From Lentisphaerae bacterium GWF2_50_93 (GTDB lineage Bacteria; Verrucomicrobiota; Lentisphaeria; Victivallales; GWF2-50-93): a stretch of 64,000 nucleotides of DNA. Numbering within the stretch: position 1 is the first letter of the stretch; the number at the start of each line of letters is the position of its first letter. A program made the position numbers and the translations under genes. The notes under the pieces were generated by a model. The model saw nothing but the letters and a program-made list of their open reading frames with translations. It had not been told where the DNA came from and made no database searches. The DNA lies in NCBI GenBank assembly GCA_001804815.1, contig MHBI01000092.1, positions 62,001-126,000 on the forward strand. Reading direction: 5' to 3'. Shown in pieces: positions 7,750 to 16,409 of this stretch.

Positions 7750-9396
7750 ATGTTCTGCTATCAGTGTGAACAGACGGCAAAGGGTACGGGATGCAACATG
7801 GCGATGGGCGTGTGCGGAAAGGATTCACAGACTGCGGATCTCCAGGATCTCCTGGTGTATCTGTCAGAAGGAATCTCCCAGTATGCACACAAAGCCGCGG
7901 AGCTCGGCAAGGCGGACAAGGAAATAGATCTCTACATCATAGAGGCTCTTTTCTCCACTGTAACCAATGTGAATTTCGATTCTGCGAAACTGGCCGGAAT
8001 CATAAACAAGGGTATTTCAGTCCGCGAAAAGGCAAGAAAACTCTATGAGGAGGCATGCAAGGCAAAAGGCCAGACCCCGGAAAACTTAAGTGGACCCGCA
8101 GTCTTCAAGTTCGCAAACTCCCAGACCGAGATGGCCCAGCAGGCGGCAAATTTCGGTGTACAGGACAACATGAAGAAGAACGGTAATGATGTAGCCGGAC
8201 TCCAGTATCTTCTGATCCTCGGGCTGAAAGGCATGGCCGCGTATGCCGACCACGCACAAATCCTGGGCAAGGAAGATCCGGCAGTCTATGCTTTCTTCCA
8301 TAAGGCTCTCAGCTATATCGCTGGCAATCCGACGGATATTGGCGCCCTGACCGGAATGAATCTGGAATGCGGCAAGGTCAATCTCAGGGTAATGGAACTT
8401 CTCGATCAGGCGAACACGGGTACCTATGGTCATCCCGTCCCGACAAAGGTCAGAATTACTCCGGTGAAGGGCAAGGCTATACTTGTTTCAGGACATGACC
8501 TCAAGGATCTCGACGCGCTTCTCAAGCAGACGGAAGGCAAGGGGATAAACATTTACACTCATGGTGAGATGCTTCCCTGCCACGGATATCCCGAACTCAA
8601 AAAGTACAAGCATCTCGTTGGAAACTATGGTGGCGCCTGGCAGGATCAGAAGAAGGAATTCGATGAGTTCCCAGGTTCCATCCTGATGACCACAAACTGC
8701 ATCCAGAAACCTGCAGAGACCTATATCAAGAGGATATTCACGACAGGACTCGTAGCGTTCCCTGGAGTTACACATGTGACAAGCAAGGACTTCGGACCAG
8801 TCATCAAGGCTGCCTTCGAAGCTGAAGGATTCAAGGCCGACGAACCAGAAAAGACTATCCTAGTCGGATTCGGTCACAACGCCGTCATGGGTGTAGCTGG
8901 AGCCGTCGTTGACGCGGTCAAGGCTGGCGCTGTCAAGCATTTCTTCCTCATCGGAGGATGTGACGGAGCAAAATCCGGAAGAAACTATTATACTGAGCTT
9001 GCACAGAAAGTTCCCCAGGACTGCGTCATACTCACCCTTGCCTGCGGCAAATACCGTTTCAACAAACTTGAGTTCGGAGCGATCGGCGGAATTCCAAGAC
9101 TTCTCGATGTCGGACAGTGCAATGACGCATATTCCGCGATCCAGATCGCCGTTGCTCTTTCCAAGGCGTTCAACTGCGGTGTAAACGATCTTCCGCTCTC
9201 CATGATCCTTTCATGGTATGAGCAGAAAGCGGTTGTCATCCTGCTGACCCTTCTGAGCCTTGGAATCAAGAATATCAGGCTCGGACCAAGCCTTCCGGCT
9301 TTCGTAACGCCTGCAGTGTTGAATGTTCTCGTCCAGAACTTCAATATCATGCCCGTGTCGACGCCTGATGAGGATCTGAAGGCGATATTGAAATAG
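7750..9396 (+). CDS. hcp: hydroxylamine reductase / hybrid cluster protein
   Basis: 548 residues. The N-terminal cluster ligands are C3, C6, C15 and C21 (C-x2-C-x8-C-x6-C), the short spacing typical of strict anaerobes rather than the longer one of enterobacteria. Hybrid-cluster blocks follow: GEMLPCHGYPELKKY, TTNCIQKP, GGCDGAKSGRNYY, TLACGKYRFN and LDVGQCNDAYS. Hcp reduces nitric oxide or hydroxylamine and protects against nitrosative stress. The second of two nearby ATGs (7750) is chosen because AAGGAGG directly abuts the first at 7744. It is the last gene of the rrf2 operon and is followed by a terminator. Confidence 0.96.
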   Translation: MFCYQCEQTAKGTGCNMAMGVCGKDSQTADLQDLLVYLSEGISQYAHKAAELGKADKEIDLYIIEALFSTVTNVNFDSAKLAGIINKGISVREKARKLYEEACKAKGQTPENLSGPAVFKFANSQTEMAQQAANFGVQDNMKKNGNDVAGLQYLLILGLKGMAAYADHAQILGKEDPAVYAFFHKALSYIAGNPTDIGALTGMNLECGKVNLRVMELLDQANTGTYGHPVPTKVRITPVKGKAILVSGHDLKDLDALLKQTEGKGINIYTHGEMLPCHGYPELKKYKHLVGNYGGAWQDQKKEFDEFPGSILMTTNCIQKPAETYIKRIFTTGLVAFPGVTHVTSKDFGPVIKAAFEAEGFKADEPEKTILVGFGHNAVMGVAGAVVDAVKAGAVKHFFLIGGCDGAKSGRNYYTELAQKVPQDCVILTLACGKYRFNKLEFGAIGGIPRLLDVGQCNDAYSAIQIAVALSKAFNCGVNDLPLSMILSWYEQKAVVILLTLLSLGIKNIRLGPSLPAFVTPAVLNVLVQNFNIMPVSTPDEDLKAILK

Positions 9397-9417
9397 GATA
9401 GAAATAAAGTTAACGTA

Positions 9418-9449
9418 AAAAGCTCCTCAGATCCGTCTGGGGAGCTTTT
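9418..9449 (+). terminator. rho-independent terminator of the hcp operon
   Basis: A 14-bp stem (AAAAGCTCCTCAGA with TCTGGGGAGCTTTT, one G-T pair) closes on TCCG and is followed by a T-rich run, 21 bases after the hcp stop. Confidence 0.9.
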
Positions 9450-9516
9450 ATTTTTTCAAAATTAGATTTATCTTGCGTATACTCATATTGCCTTTTATTT
9501 GAAACGGAGAAATGTG

Positions 9517-10095
9517 ATGGCTAAAAACAGATGTGGCTGGGCTGGAAACGATCCTCTCTACATGGATTACCATGACAAGGAATGGGGTGTGCCTGTCCAT
9601 GATGACAAGGAACTTTTTGAAAAGATAATCCTCGACGGCGCACAGGCCGGACTCAGCTGGATTACAATTCTTCGCAAGCGCGATGGCTATCGCCGAGCCT
9701 TCAATTCATTCGATACTGGAAAAATCGCACGTTACACCGAAAAGGACGTTGCTCGATTGATGGCTGACGAAGGAATAGTCAGGAACCGCCTCAAGATCAT
9801 TTCTGCAATCAAGAATGCAAAGGCTTATCTGGAGATACAGGAAAAACACGGCTCCTTCGATAAGTTCCTATGGCGCTATGTGGATTATTCCCCGATTCAG
9901 AATTCGTGGAAATCACTTTCTCAGCTGCCGCCCAGCACAAAGGAATCCGACATGATGAGCAAGGAACTGAAGAAGGCCGGCTTCAAATTCGTCGGCTCCA
10001 CCATCTGCTATGCATTCATGCAGGCGGTTGGCATGGTGAACGACCATCTGGTAAGATGCTACAGGCACGGCGAGATCAAAAAACTTTCCCGTTAA
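9517..10095 (+). CDS. tag: DNA-3-methyladenine glycosylase I
   Basis: 192 residues from the ATG at 9517, preferred over an upstream TTG because CGGAGAAATGTG precedes it. It has the full Tag signature: CGWAGNDPLYMDYHDKEWG at the N-terminus, the helix-hairpin-helix region with DGAQAGLSWITILRKR, and NDHLVRCYRH at the end. The zinc ligands Cys6, His19 and the terminal His-x3-Cys pair are all present. The enzyme removes 3-methyladenine from alkylated DNA, starting base-excision repair. It stands between the hcp terminator and a nucleoside hydrolase gene. Confidence 0.95.
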   Translation: MAKNRCGWAGNDPLYMDYHDKEWGVPVHDDKELFEKIILDGAQAGLSWITILRKRDGYRRAFNSFDTGKIARYTEKDVARLMADEGIVRNRLKIISAIKNAKAYLEIQEKHGSFDKFLWRYVDYSPIQNSWKSLSQLPPSTKESDMMSKELKKAGFKFVGSTICYAFMQAVGMVNDHLVRCYRHGEIKKLSR

Positions 10096-10120
10096 ACTTA
10101 AAAAACAAGGAGATCTGTAT

Positions 10121-11050
10121 ATGAACTATCCGGTTTTATCCGACAATCTGCGCACTGAGCGCCTGTCCCTTCCAGGTCCAGGTCGCCTGCGAATGATTCT
10201 GGATACTGACACCTACAACGAGGTGGACGACCAGTTTGCTCTTTGCCAGGCTGTACTTTCACCGGACCGTTTGGAAGTTGAAGCAATATATGCCGCGCCT
10301 TTCCATAATTCGCGGTCCAGCGGTCCCGCCGACGGCATGCAGCGCAGCTACGACGAGATCCACCGCGTCCTCAAGATGCTCGGGAAATCAGAATGCTGTC
10401 CGGTATACAAGGGTTCCGACCGATGGATGAAGGCCGATCACAAGCCTGTGGAAAGCGAGGCCGCCCGCGACCTCATCCGCCGCGCAAAATCTGCAGACAA
10501 AAGACCGCTCTATGTCGTCGCCATAGGGGCAATCACCAACGTGGCATCAGCCATACAGATGGATCCCAGCATCATCGAACGCATCGTTGTCGTCTGGCTA
10601 GGTGGACATGACCATGGACAGGTAGAGACTGGCGAATTCAATCTCAAGCAGGATCCGGATTCCACACGCGTCATCCTGGATTCCGGAGTTCCTTTCGTGC
10701 AGATACCCTGCTGCAACGTGGCTTCGCATCTGAACACCACCGTTGCAGAGCTGAATCAATATCTCAAGGGCAAGAACGCCATCGGCACCTATCTGGCCGA
10801 TATCGTGGCAGGATATGTAGGGAAAAGTGATCCTTACGCCTGGTCAAAGGTGATCTGGGACATCTCCGCAACAAGCTGGCTGATCGAACCGAAATGGCTT
10901 CCTTCACAGCTAGTGCCTACTCCCACATTGACCAATGAAGTCACCTGGGGTCCGTCGACAGGGAGGCATATGATGCGCGTTGTAACTAGAATCCAGCGCG
11001 ATCCGATTTTCAGGGACGTGTTCAAGAAAATAACTTCGGTGAAGGATTGA
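10121..11050 (+). CDS. inosine/uridine-preferring nucleoside hydrolase family protein
   Basis: 309 residues. The calcium-binding motif of the family, D-x-D-x2-N-x2-DD, is intact as LDTDTYNEVDDQ (residues 27-38). Later blocks include VVAIGAITNVASA and the distal FNLKQDPDSTRVIL segment. Members cleave the N-glycosidic bond of ribonucleosides. Its neighbour, a GLYR-type dehydrogenase 6 bases downstream, suggests a two-gene unit acting on a sugar-like substrate. The exact substrate is unknown. Confidence 0.85.
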   Translation: MNYPVLSDNLRTERLSLPGPGRLRMILDTDTYNEVDDQFALCQAVLSPDRLEVEAIYAAPFHNSRSSGPADGMQRSYDEIHRVLKMLGKSECCPVYKGSDRWMKADHKPVESEAARDLIRRAKSADKRPLYVVAIGAITNVASAIQMDPSIIERIVVVWLGGHDHGQVETGEFNLKQDPDSTRVILDSGVPFVQIPCCNVASHLNTTVAELNQYLKGKNAIGTYLADIVAGYVGKSDPYAWSKVIWDISATSWLIEPKWLPSQLVPTPTLTNEVTWGPSTGRHMMRVVTRIQRDPIFRDVFKKITSVKD

Positions 11051-11056
11051 TTTAAT

Positions 11057-11878
11057 ATGAAAGTAACAATGATAGGATTGGGCATTATCGGAGCTGCTTG
11101 GGCAAAAAATCTTCAGGAGGACGGAATAGAAGTCAAAGCCTGGAATCGTACCCCGAAGGATTTTCCCGGATTCGAACCCGATCTGGCTAAAGCGACTAAA
11201 GGTTCAGACATCATCTTCATAGTAGTCGCGGATCCCCCGGCAGTCCAGCAGGTCCTGGATGTCATTCTGCCTGTCCTCAAACCAGGGCAGATCATCGTAC
11301 AGAGCAGCACGATTTCCACGAAATGGACTTTGGATTTCGCCAAGCAGGTCAAGGCCACAGGAGCACGCTATCTTGAAGCCCCGTTCACTGGCAGCAAACC
11401 TGCGGCCGAACAGCGCAAGACCGTATTCTATCTCGGAGGCGAAAAATCCGACATCGAAGCTGCGAATCCCGCACTTGAACGCCTTTCCGTCCATAGGCTC
11501 CACATCGGGCCGACAGGAACTGCAAGCGCCCTTAAGCTGGCTATGAACATGAACATTGCCATGGTTATGGAAGGATTGAACGAAAGCCTGAGTTTCGCCA
11601 GAAAACAGGGAATTTCAGACGATACATATTTCGAAGCCCTGCACCTCAACGCCTCCCGTTCCGGACTCAGCGATCTCAAGGAGGAAAAATTGAAAAATAA
11701 TGAGTTTTCGCCCCAGTTCTCCCTCAAACACATGGACAAGGACCTGCGCCTGGCACTGGAAGACGCCGGAGACCTTCGCCTCCCACAGCTCAAGGAACTT
11801 AAGAAGATCTATGATGATGGAATGTCCAAGGGACTGGGAGACAAGGATTTCTCCGTGCTGTCTACGCTGCTGGGATGA
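11057..11878 (+). CDS. NAD(P)-dependent 3-hydroxyisobutyrate/glyoxylate-reductase-like dehydrogenase
   Basis: 273 residues of the beta-hydroxyacid dehydrogenase family. The Rossmann fingerprint MIGLGIIGAAWAKNL opens the protein. The substrate loop LEAPFTGSKPAAEQRKTVFYLGG and the catalytic-lysine helix ASALKLAMNMNIAMV follow, and the C-terminal helical domain is complete. It probably oxidises or reduces a small hydroxyacid or semialdehyde. It starts 6 bases after the nucleoside hydrolase stop, so the two are likely co-transcribed. Confidence 0.85.
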   Translation: MKVTMIGLGIIGAAWAKNLQEDGIEVKAWNRTPKDFPGFEPDLAKATKGSDIIFIVVADPPAVQQVLDVILPVLKPGQIIVQSSTISTKWTLDFAKQVKATGARYLEAPFTGSKPAAEQRKTVFYLGGEKSDIEAANPALERLSVHRLHIGPTGTASALKLAMNMNIAMVMEGLNESLSFARKQGISDDTYFEALHLNASRSGLSDLKEEKLKNNEFSPQFSLKHMDKDLRLALEDAGDLRLPQLKELKKIYDDGMSKGLGDKDFSVLSTLLG

Positions 11879-11958
11879 AATTGAGAATGTCAAAATATGC
11901 AATTATTAGTTTAAATCTCATTATTTATTACTATAAATAGCTAAATATACTTGAAAAC

Positions 11959-11975
11959 TGATACTGGAAGTATCA
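11959..11975. promoter_or_regulatory. palindrome upstream of the DUF4143 ATPase
   Basis: TGATACT-GGA-AGTATCA, perfect 7-bp arms, lies 26 bases before the ATPase start. It is a candidate operator. Confidence 0.4.
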
Positions 11976-12001
11976 ATTATCAAGCATAATGAGGTTTTCG
12001 T

Positions 12002-13261
12002 ATGAGATACATATATCGCCAAATATCTGACCGGATATTAGGATTATTCAAAGAATTTCCTGTGATTATTATTACAGGGGCAAGGCAAGTCGGTAAGACG
12101 ACCCTTTTAAAGCATTTGTTTGCTGACAAGGGAGATTATGTTGTCTTTGATCCGACGATTGACATCGAAAATGCGAGAAGGGATCCGGATCTTTTTCTGG
12201 ACAACCATAAGGAGCCATTGATTCTTGATGAGATACAATATGCTCCTGAGCTTGTTGCGGCGATCAAGAGAAGGGTTGATAAAGACAAGCATCCAGGCAG
12301 ATTTATCCTGACAGGCAGTCAGCAATGGCAGGTTCTTAAAAATATTTCCGAAAGTCTGGCAGGACGTGCAATACTTCTAGAACTGTCCGGTTTTAATGCG
12401 GCGGAAGTATCAGGTTGCACATGGACAATGGAACCATGGATAGAAAGATGGATGCTTAATCAGAAGGAAATGGTTGAACAGGAAGGCTCAAGCATCTTTG
12501 GAAGTGGGATCGGCATTTACGAGCAGCTCTTCCGTGGGGCATTGCCAGATGCAAGGGAGATGAAGCTTGAAAGCCTCCGATATTACCACCAGTCATATCA
12601 GCAGACATATATTGAAAGAGACATACGCCTTCTTTCCAACATACATGACTATCAGCAGTTCGGAAGGTTTTTCAGCATTTCGGCGGCATTGACGGCGCAG
12701 GAGGTGAATTACTCCCAGCTTGGAAGGGATATTGGTCTGACGCAGAGGACTGCGCATGCCTGGCTCGACATCATGAGAGGAACATACCAGTGGATGGAAG
12801 TTCCTCCCTACCACGGCAATTCCATCAAAAGGATAAGCGGAAAGCCAAAGGGATATCTTGGTGATACCGGTCTGGCATGTTCAGCCCAGGCCATCAGTTC
12901 CCCTTCCGCCATCGCCGGCAGTCCTCTTGCCGGGGCCCTTTTTGAGACTTGGGTGGTGAATGAAATGAAAAAGCAGTGTTCCCTGATGTCATTTCCTCCA
13001 AACATGTATCACTGGCGGTCTCACGGAGGAGGAGAGGTGGACCTCATACTGGAGAGGGATGGCGTCCTTTACCCCATGGAAATAAAGATGACGACACAGC
13101 CTGCCCGTAATGACATAAGGGGGATTTCGGCGCTTAGAGATACATATCCAAATGCGAACATCGCGGTGGGCGCAATCATATGCTGTACAGATCACGCATA
13201 TAAGGTCTCAGAAGATACTTTTGCCATTCCATGGAACTGGAAGTGGGGGAATAAGAAGTGA
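12002..13261 (+). CDS. AAA ATPase with C-terminal DUF4143 domain (copy 1 of 3)
   Basis: 419 residues. Walker A is GARQVGKTT (residues 26-34), Walker B is LILDEIQ, and the sensor-like block FILTGSQQWQVLKNISESLAGR is typical. The C-terminal DUF4143 region ends in a PD-(D/E)xK-like core (GGGEVDLILERDG, then PMEIKM), so a nuclease fold is likely. These proteins are widespread orphan genes in anaerobe genomes and their role is not settled. A palindrome precedes the gene, and the next gene starts 43 bases after its stop. Confidence 0.9.
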   Translation: MRYIYRQISDRILGLFKEFPVIIITGARQVGKTTLLKHLFADKGDYVVFDPTIDIENARRDPDLFLDNHKEPLILDEIQYAPELVAAIKRRVDKDKHPGRFILTGSQQWQVLKNISESLAGRAILLELSGFNAAEVSGCTWTMEPWIERWMLNQKEMVEQEGSSIFGSGIGIYEQLFRGALPDAREMKLESLRYYHQSYQQTYIERDIRLLSNIHDYQQFGRFFSISAALTAQEVNYSQLGRDIGLTQRTAHAWLDIMRGTYQWMEVPPYHGNSIKRISGKPKGYLGDTGLACSAQAISSPSAIAGSPLAGALFETWVVNEMKKQCSLMSFPPNMYHWRSHGGGEVDLILERDGVLYPMEIKMTTQPARNDIRGISALRDTYPNANIAVGAIICCTDHAYKVSEDTFAIPWNWKWGNKK

Positions 13262-13304
13262 AGCCAGAGTAGAAAAGACTATTTTTAGAAATAGGCAAAA
13301 GCAA

Positions 13305-14330
13305 ATGGGTATTAGAGAAAGCAGAACATGGTATTATCTTAAAAGGCCTCCACTAAGGACTTTACTCCTTCTGCTGGCCGTTCTATTATTCCTTTTCTTT
13401 TGCTATCTTGTATGGAGCCCAGGTAAAAGGGTTTATGATGGCAGATATGATCTTCGGTCAAATGGAATTTGGCTTCAACATGGTTGGCTAGGAGATGACA
13501 AGTGGTTTTCAGTAAACAGAAGAGATAAATCTAAATTCAGAGATGCTAAAAAAATAGAGGAACTCGCAGGACTTCTAAAAAATCATGGAATTACATATGC
13601 TTATCCGCATTTATGTCCATCTTCTCCAAGAGGAGATTTACCCCCAGTAGATAATGAACAAACGGAAAAATTTCTTGATGCCATGGAGGGAGTGGATGTA
13701 TTGCCATGGATTGGAGGTGTATACGAGGGATGCTGTTATCCGGATTCTGAAAAATGGCGTAAAAGATTCGTCTCTTCAATTGTAGAACTCCTACAGGCGC
13801 ATCCAAGGCTTGCTGGAATACATGTAAATATTGAGCCTATGCCTGATAACAACAAGGGATATATTCTTCTTCTCAAAGAGATAAAGTCTTCAATTCCAGC
13901 AGGGAAAATAGTTTCTGTTGCAGCATATCCACCTCCAACTAGATGGCACCCATATCCTGATGTGCACTGGGGAAAGAATTATTATTTTGAAATTGCAAAT
14001 GAGGTTGACCAGCTTGCCGTCATGATGTATGACACCTCAATCCGTTTGCCGAAAATTTATCAAAAACTGATGAGCGATTGGACTAGAGAAATAATTCCTT
14101 GGTGTGGAAATACTCAAGTGCTTCTTGGAGTTCCTTCTTATGATGACTCAGGGGTAGGATATCATTTTAATTCTGTTGAAAATCTGGAGAATTCAATAAG
14201 AGGGATCAATGCAGGACTGAGCAAATTCAAGGAACTGCCAAAAAACTATTCTGGAATTGCACTTTACTGCGAATGGGAAACAGATGAGACTGAATGGATG
14301 TTTTTCAAGGAAGAATTTGAGAAGAAATGA
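13305..14330 (+). CDS. membrane-anchored putative TIM-barrel glycosidase
   Basis: 341 residues from the ATG at 13305; an earlier in-frame ATG at 13152 lies inside the ATPase gene and is unlikely. After a basic N-terminus (RESRTWYYLKRPP) comes one membrane segment (TLLLLLAVLLFLFFCYLVW), placing the rest outside the cytoplasm. The soluble part alternates strands and helices, and LAGIHVNIEPMP (Glu near residue 177) resembles the strand-4 acid motif of GH18-like barrels. The family call is tentative, and substrate and partners are unknown. Confidence 0.6.
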   Translation: MGIRESRTWYYLKRPPLRTLLLLLAVLLFLFFCYLVWSPGKRVYDGRYDLRSNGIWLQHGWLGDDKWFSVNRRDKSKFRDAKKIEELAGLLKNHGITYAYPHLCPSSPRGDLPPVDNEQTEKFLDAMEGVDVLPWIGGVYEGCCYPDSEKWRKRFVSSIVELLQAHPRLAGIHVNIEPMPDNNKGYILLLKEIKSSIPAGKIVSVAAYPPPTRWHPYPDVHWGKNYYFEIANEVDQLAVMMYDTSIRLPKIYQKLMSDWTREIIPWCGNTQVLLGVPSYDDSGVGYHFNSVENLENSIRGINAGLSKFKELPKNYSGIALYCEWETDETEWMFFKEEFEKK

Positions 14331-14332
14331 AT

Positions 14333-15166
14333 TCATGATTTAATCAGCTTCGACGGTGGCAATCCCCTATATTTCTTGAATATCCTTGAGAAGTAGAACT
14401 CATCGTCGAATCCAACCTTTGACGCGGCTTCCTTCACTGTCGTACCGGGATTGTTCCTGAGGATTTCTTCGGCTCGGTCAAGACGCAGATCAATCACGCA
14501 TGATTTGAACGACTTTCCGAGTTTTGCCTTGAAGATATGCGATACCGAAGACTTGCTGCGTCCGACAAGATGGGCGGCCTCTGAAAGGGTCGGGGGATTT
14601 TCCAGGTTGCATCGTATCCTATGAAGTATTTTTTCAACTACCGTGTCGCCTTGTACGGCAGCAATTCCCTCCTTGGCGATAGACCGGACCAGCATAGAGA
14701 AAAGTCCTAGCATGCTCGGAAGTTTTGAAGGCGAGATTTCGGGAACTTCGGAAAAGGCATCCAGGAGTTCGGAATCATTCCTATACTTATTTTTCCAGTC
14801 ATCAATGATTCCTCTTGGTGGTGATGAGACAGTACGGAACTGCCCAGCCATCACAAATCCTGCAAGGACATTGTCGATATATACTGGAAATATGGTTTCA
14901 ACTAGACCTCCATGGCAAGTGTAGGAAATGAGAGTCTTTCTTTCTGATGCCTCCTTCAGTTTTTCGCGGTCGAGTTCCATGCAGCGGCCATTTCCGTAGA
15001 GCTTTGAGCGGATCAAGGAGCAGTATCTGCACATCTGTTTCTTCTGGCCGACCCTAAGCTCTCCCATGTCGGTTGCGAAATACGCAATTCTGGCGCCGAA
15101 ACAGCCGGAGAAATTATCCAGGGCTGTCTGGACATTCTCATTCAGCAGGACCTTCAGATTTTCCAT
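14333..15166 (-). CDS. AraC-family regulator with PocR-type sensory domain
   Basis: 277 residues from an ATG behind AGGAAAA; longer starts would run towards or into the divergent gene. The N-terminal 155 residues match the PocR ligand domain, with cysteine-containing MCRYCSLIRS and GNGRCMELDRE and the block VYIDNVLAGFVMAGQF. The C-terminal 100 residues are two AraC helix-turn-helix motifs (LSEAAHLVGRSKSSVSHIFK and VKEAASKVGFDDEFYFSRIF). PocR domains are thought to sense small hydrocarbon or cobamide-pathway effectors. It is divergent from a UroD-like methyltransferase gene, its likely target, with a strong inverted repeat between them. Confidence 0.88.
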   Translation of the reverse strand: MENLKVLLNENVQTALDNFSGCFGARIAYFATDMGELRVGQKKQMCRYCSLIRSKLYGNGRCMELDREKLKEASERKTLISYTCHGGLVETIFPVYIDNVLAGFVMAGQFRTVSSPPRGIIDDWKNKYRNDSELLDAFSEVPEISPSKLPSMLGLFSMLVRSIAKEGIAAVQGDTVVEKILHRIRCNLENPPTLSEAAHLVGRSKSSVSHIFKAKLGKSFKSCVIDLRLDRAEEILRNNPGTTVKEAASKVGFDDEFYFSRIFKKYRGLPPSKLIKS

Positions 15167-15240
15167 TTTTCCTAGCATGGACATAATATTGCACGATTTT
15201 GCACTAATGTCCATGTTTCTTACGGGTATCTCCATTCCAA

Positions 15241-15288
15241 ATAAATATTTTTCATCATATCTTGAAGGAAAAGATGAAAAATATTTAT
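15241..15288. promoter_or_regulatory. 16-bp perfect inverted repeat in the araC/uroD-like divergent promoter region
   Basis: ATAAATATTTTTCATC at 15241-15256 is perfectly repeated in reverse complement at 15273-15288, with a 16-base spacer containing TTGAAGGAAAA. It ends just before the AAAGGAGG site of the gene at 15303. It could be an operator for the adjacent regulator or an mRNA leader hairpin. Confidence 0.55.
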
Positions 15289-15302
15289 AAAAGGAGGAAA
15301 AT

Positions 15303-16325
15303 ATGAAGATATCCAAGAGGGAAGTCGTAAAGCTTGCCATTGAAGGGAAACCTGTGCCGTATTCTCCGTGGAGCTTTGGATTCACGCAGGAACCTGCGGA
15401 GATGCTTCATAAGCATTATGGGACAAAAGACCTGGATCAATTCCTTCATCCGCATCTGTTCGGCATCGGAGGAGGCAATGGCTTTTTCACTAAGGTTGGC
15501 GAAGACTGCGTGAAGGATATATTCGGGGTTGTCTGGGACAAGAGCGTCGACAAGGACATCGGGATTGTGAAAGGGTGCATGCTTCCTGAGCCGACCCTGA
15601 AAGGATATTCGTTCCCGGATCCGAACAACCCTGTCTTCTGGGCAAACAATGACAGCCTCAAGAGCGAGAAGGCCCAGGGCAGATACCGTGTCTACAGCAT
15701 CGGGTTCTCCCTTTATGAACGCGCCTGGACTCTGCGCGGGACGGAAAACCTGATGATGGACTTCATCGATCATCCGGAGTTCATCGAGGAGATCATGAGG
15801 CGCATAGCCGACTTCAACATCGAGCTCATAAGAAGAGCCGTGAAGCTGGACATAGACGCAGTCTACTTCGGAGATGACTGGGGACAGCAGATCGGGCTCC
15901 AGATGGGACCTGAGCTTTGGAGGCAGTTCATAAAGCCGCAGCTTGTAAGGATGTACGGGGAGGTCAGGGCGGCAGGGAAGAAAGTGTTCATCCATTCCTG
16001 CGGCGACGTTGACGAACTTTTCGATGAACTAATCGATATAGGACTCAACTGTTTCAACCCGTTCCAGCCGGAGGTCATGGATGTGTTCTCTCTCATGGAC
16101 AAATATCATGGCCGACTGGCGTTCCATGGAGGATTGTCGACCCAGCAGACCCTTCCCAAGGGAAATGTTGAAGAGGTAAGGTCTGAAAGCAACAAGCTGC
16201 TGAAAAATGGTCTCAGGGGTGGATATATTTTCGCGCCTGCTCACGCTGTCGAAGGTGACGTGCCTCTGGAAAACATACTTGCATTCATCGGTGCCGCAGT
16301 AGAACAGCCGGGATTCAAAAAGTAA
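15303..16325 (+). CDS. uroporphyrinogen-decarboxylase-family (MtaA/CmuA-like) methyltransferase
   Basis: 340 residues. The TIM barrel of the UroD/MtaA family is recognisable from YFGDDWGQQIGLQMGPELW, VFIHSCGDVDELFDELIDIG and FNPFQPEVMD. His231 and Cys233 (HSCGD) match the first zinc ligands of corrinoid:CoM-type methyltransferases. The usual distal Cys is replaced in GGYIFAPAHAV, so zinc binding may differ. Such proteins are abundant in anaerobic PVC bacteria, usually beside AraC regulators as here, and are believed to move methyl groups via corrinoid proteins. True heme synthesis is unlikely. Confidence 0.85.
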   Translation: MKISKREVVKLAIEGKPVPYSPWSFGFTQEPAEMLHKHYGTKDLDQFLHPHLFGIGGGNGFFTKVGEDCVKDIFGVVWDKSVDKDIGIVKGCMLPEPTLKGYSFPDPNNPVFWANNDSLKSEKAQGRYRVYSIGFSLYERAWTLRGTENLMMDFIDHPEFIEEIMRRIADFNIELIRRAVKLDIDAVYFGDDWGQQIGLQMGPELWRQFIKPQLVRMYGEVRAAGKKVFIHSCGDVDELFDELIDIGLNCFNPFQPEVMDVFSLMDKYHGRLAFHGGLSTQQTLPKGNVEEVRSESNKLLKNGLRGGYIFAPAHAVEGDVPLENILAFIGAAVEQPGFKK

Positions 16326-16380
16326 AGCGGACATTCTTGTCGGCTTGTGTTATTTTCGCTTTAAAATAGGCAATTCGGAT

Positions 16381-16409
16381 ATAGTTTATTTTTTTGGAAA
16401 ATAAACTAT
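16381..16409 (+). promoter_or_regulatory. hairpin covering the start codon of the GT2 gene
   Basis: ATAGTTTATTTT and AAAATAAACTAT form a perfect 12-bp stem around TTTGG. The ATG at 16408 begins inside the 3' arm and the only Shine-Dalgarno-like bases (GGA) sit at the loop. Confidence 0.5.

Noticed and set aside
13152-13304. Longer N-terminus for the TIM-barrel membrane protein
   Set aside because: It would lie inside the ATPase gene out of frame and adds sequence with no signal features before the membrane segment.
15167-15385. Longer N-terminus for the AraC-type regulator
   Set aside because: The longest form overlaps the divergent UroD-like gene and runs through the 16-bp inverted repeat; the PocR domain is complete from 15166.
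15285-15995. 236-codon minus-strand open frame
   Set aside because: It is a shadow of the UroD-like gene, which has clear family motifs on the plus strand.
15303-16325. UroD-like gene as heme-pathway hemE
   Set aside because: HSCGD and the AraC/PocR neighbour point to the methyltransferase branch, and no other heme gene is near.
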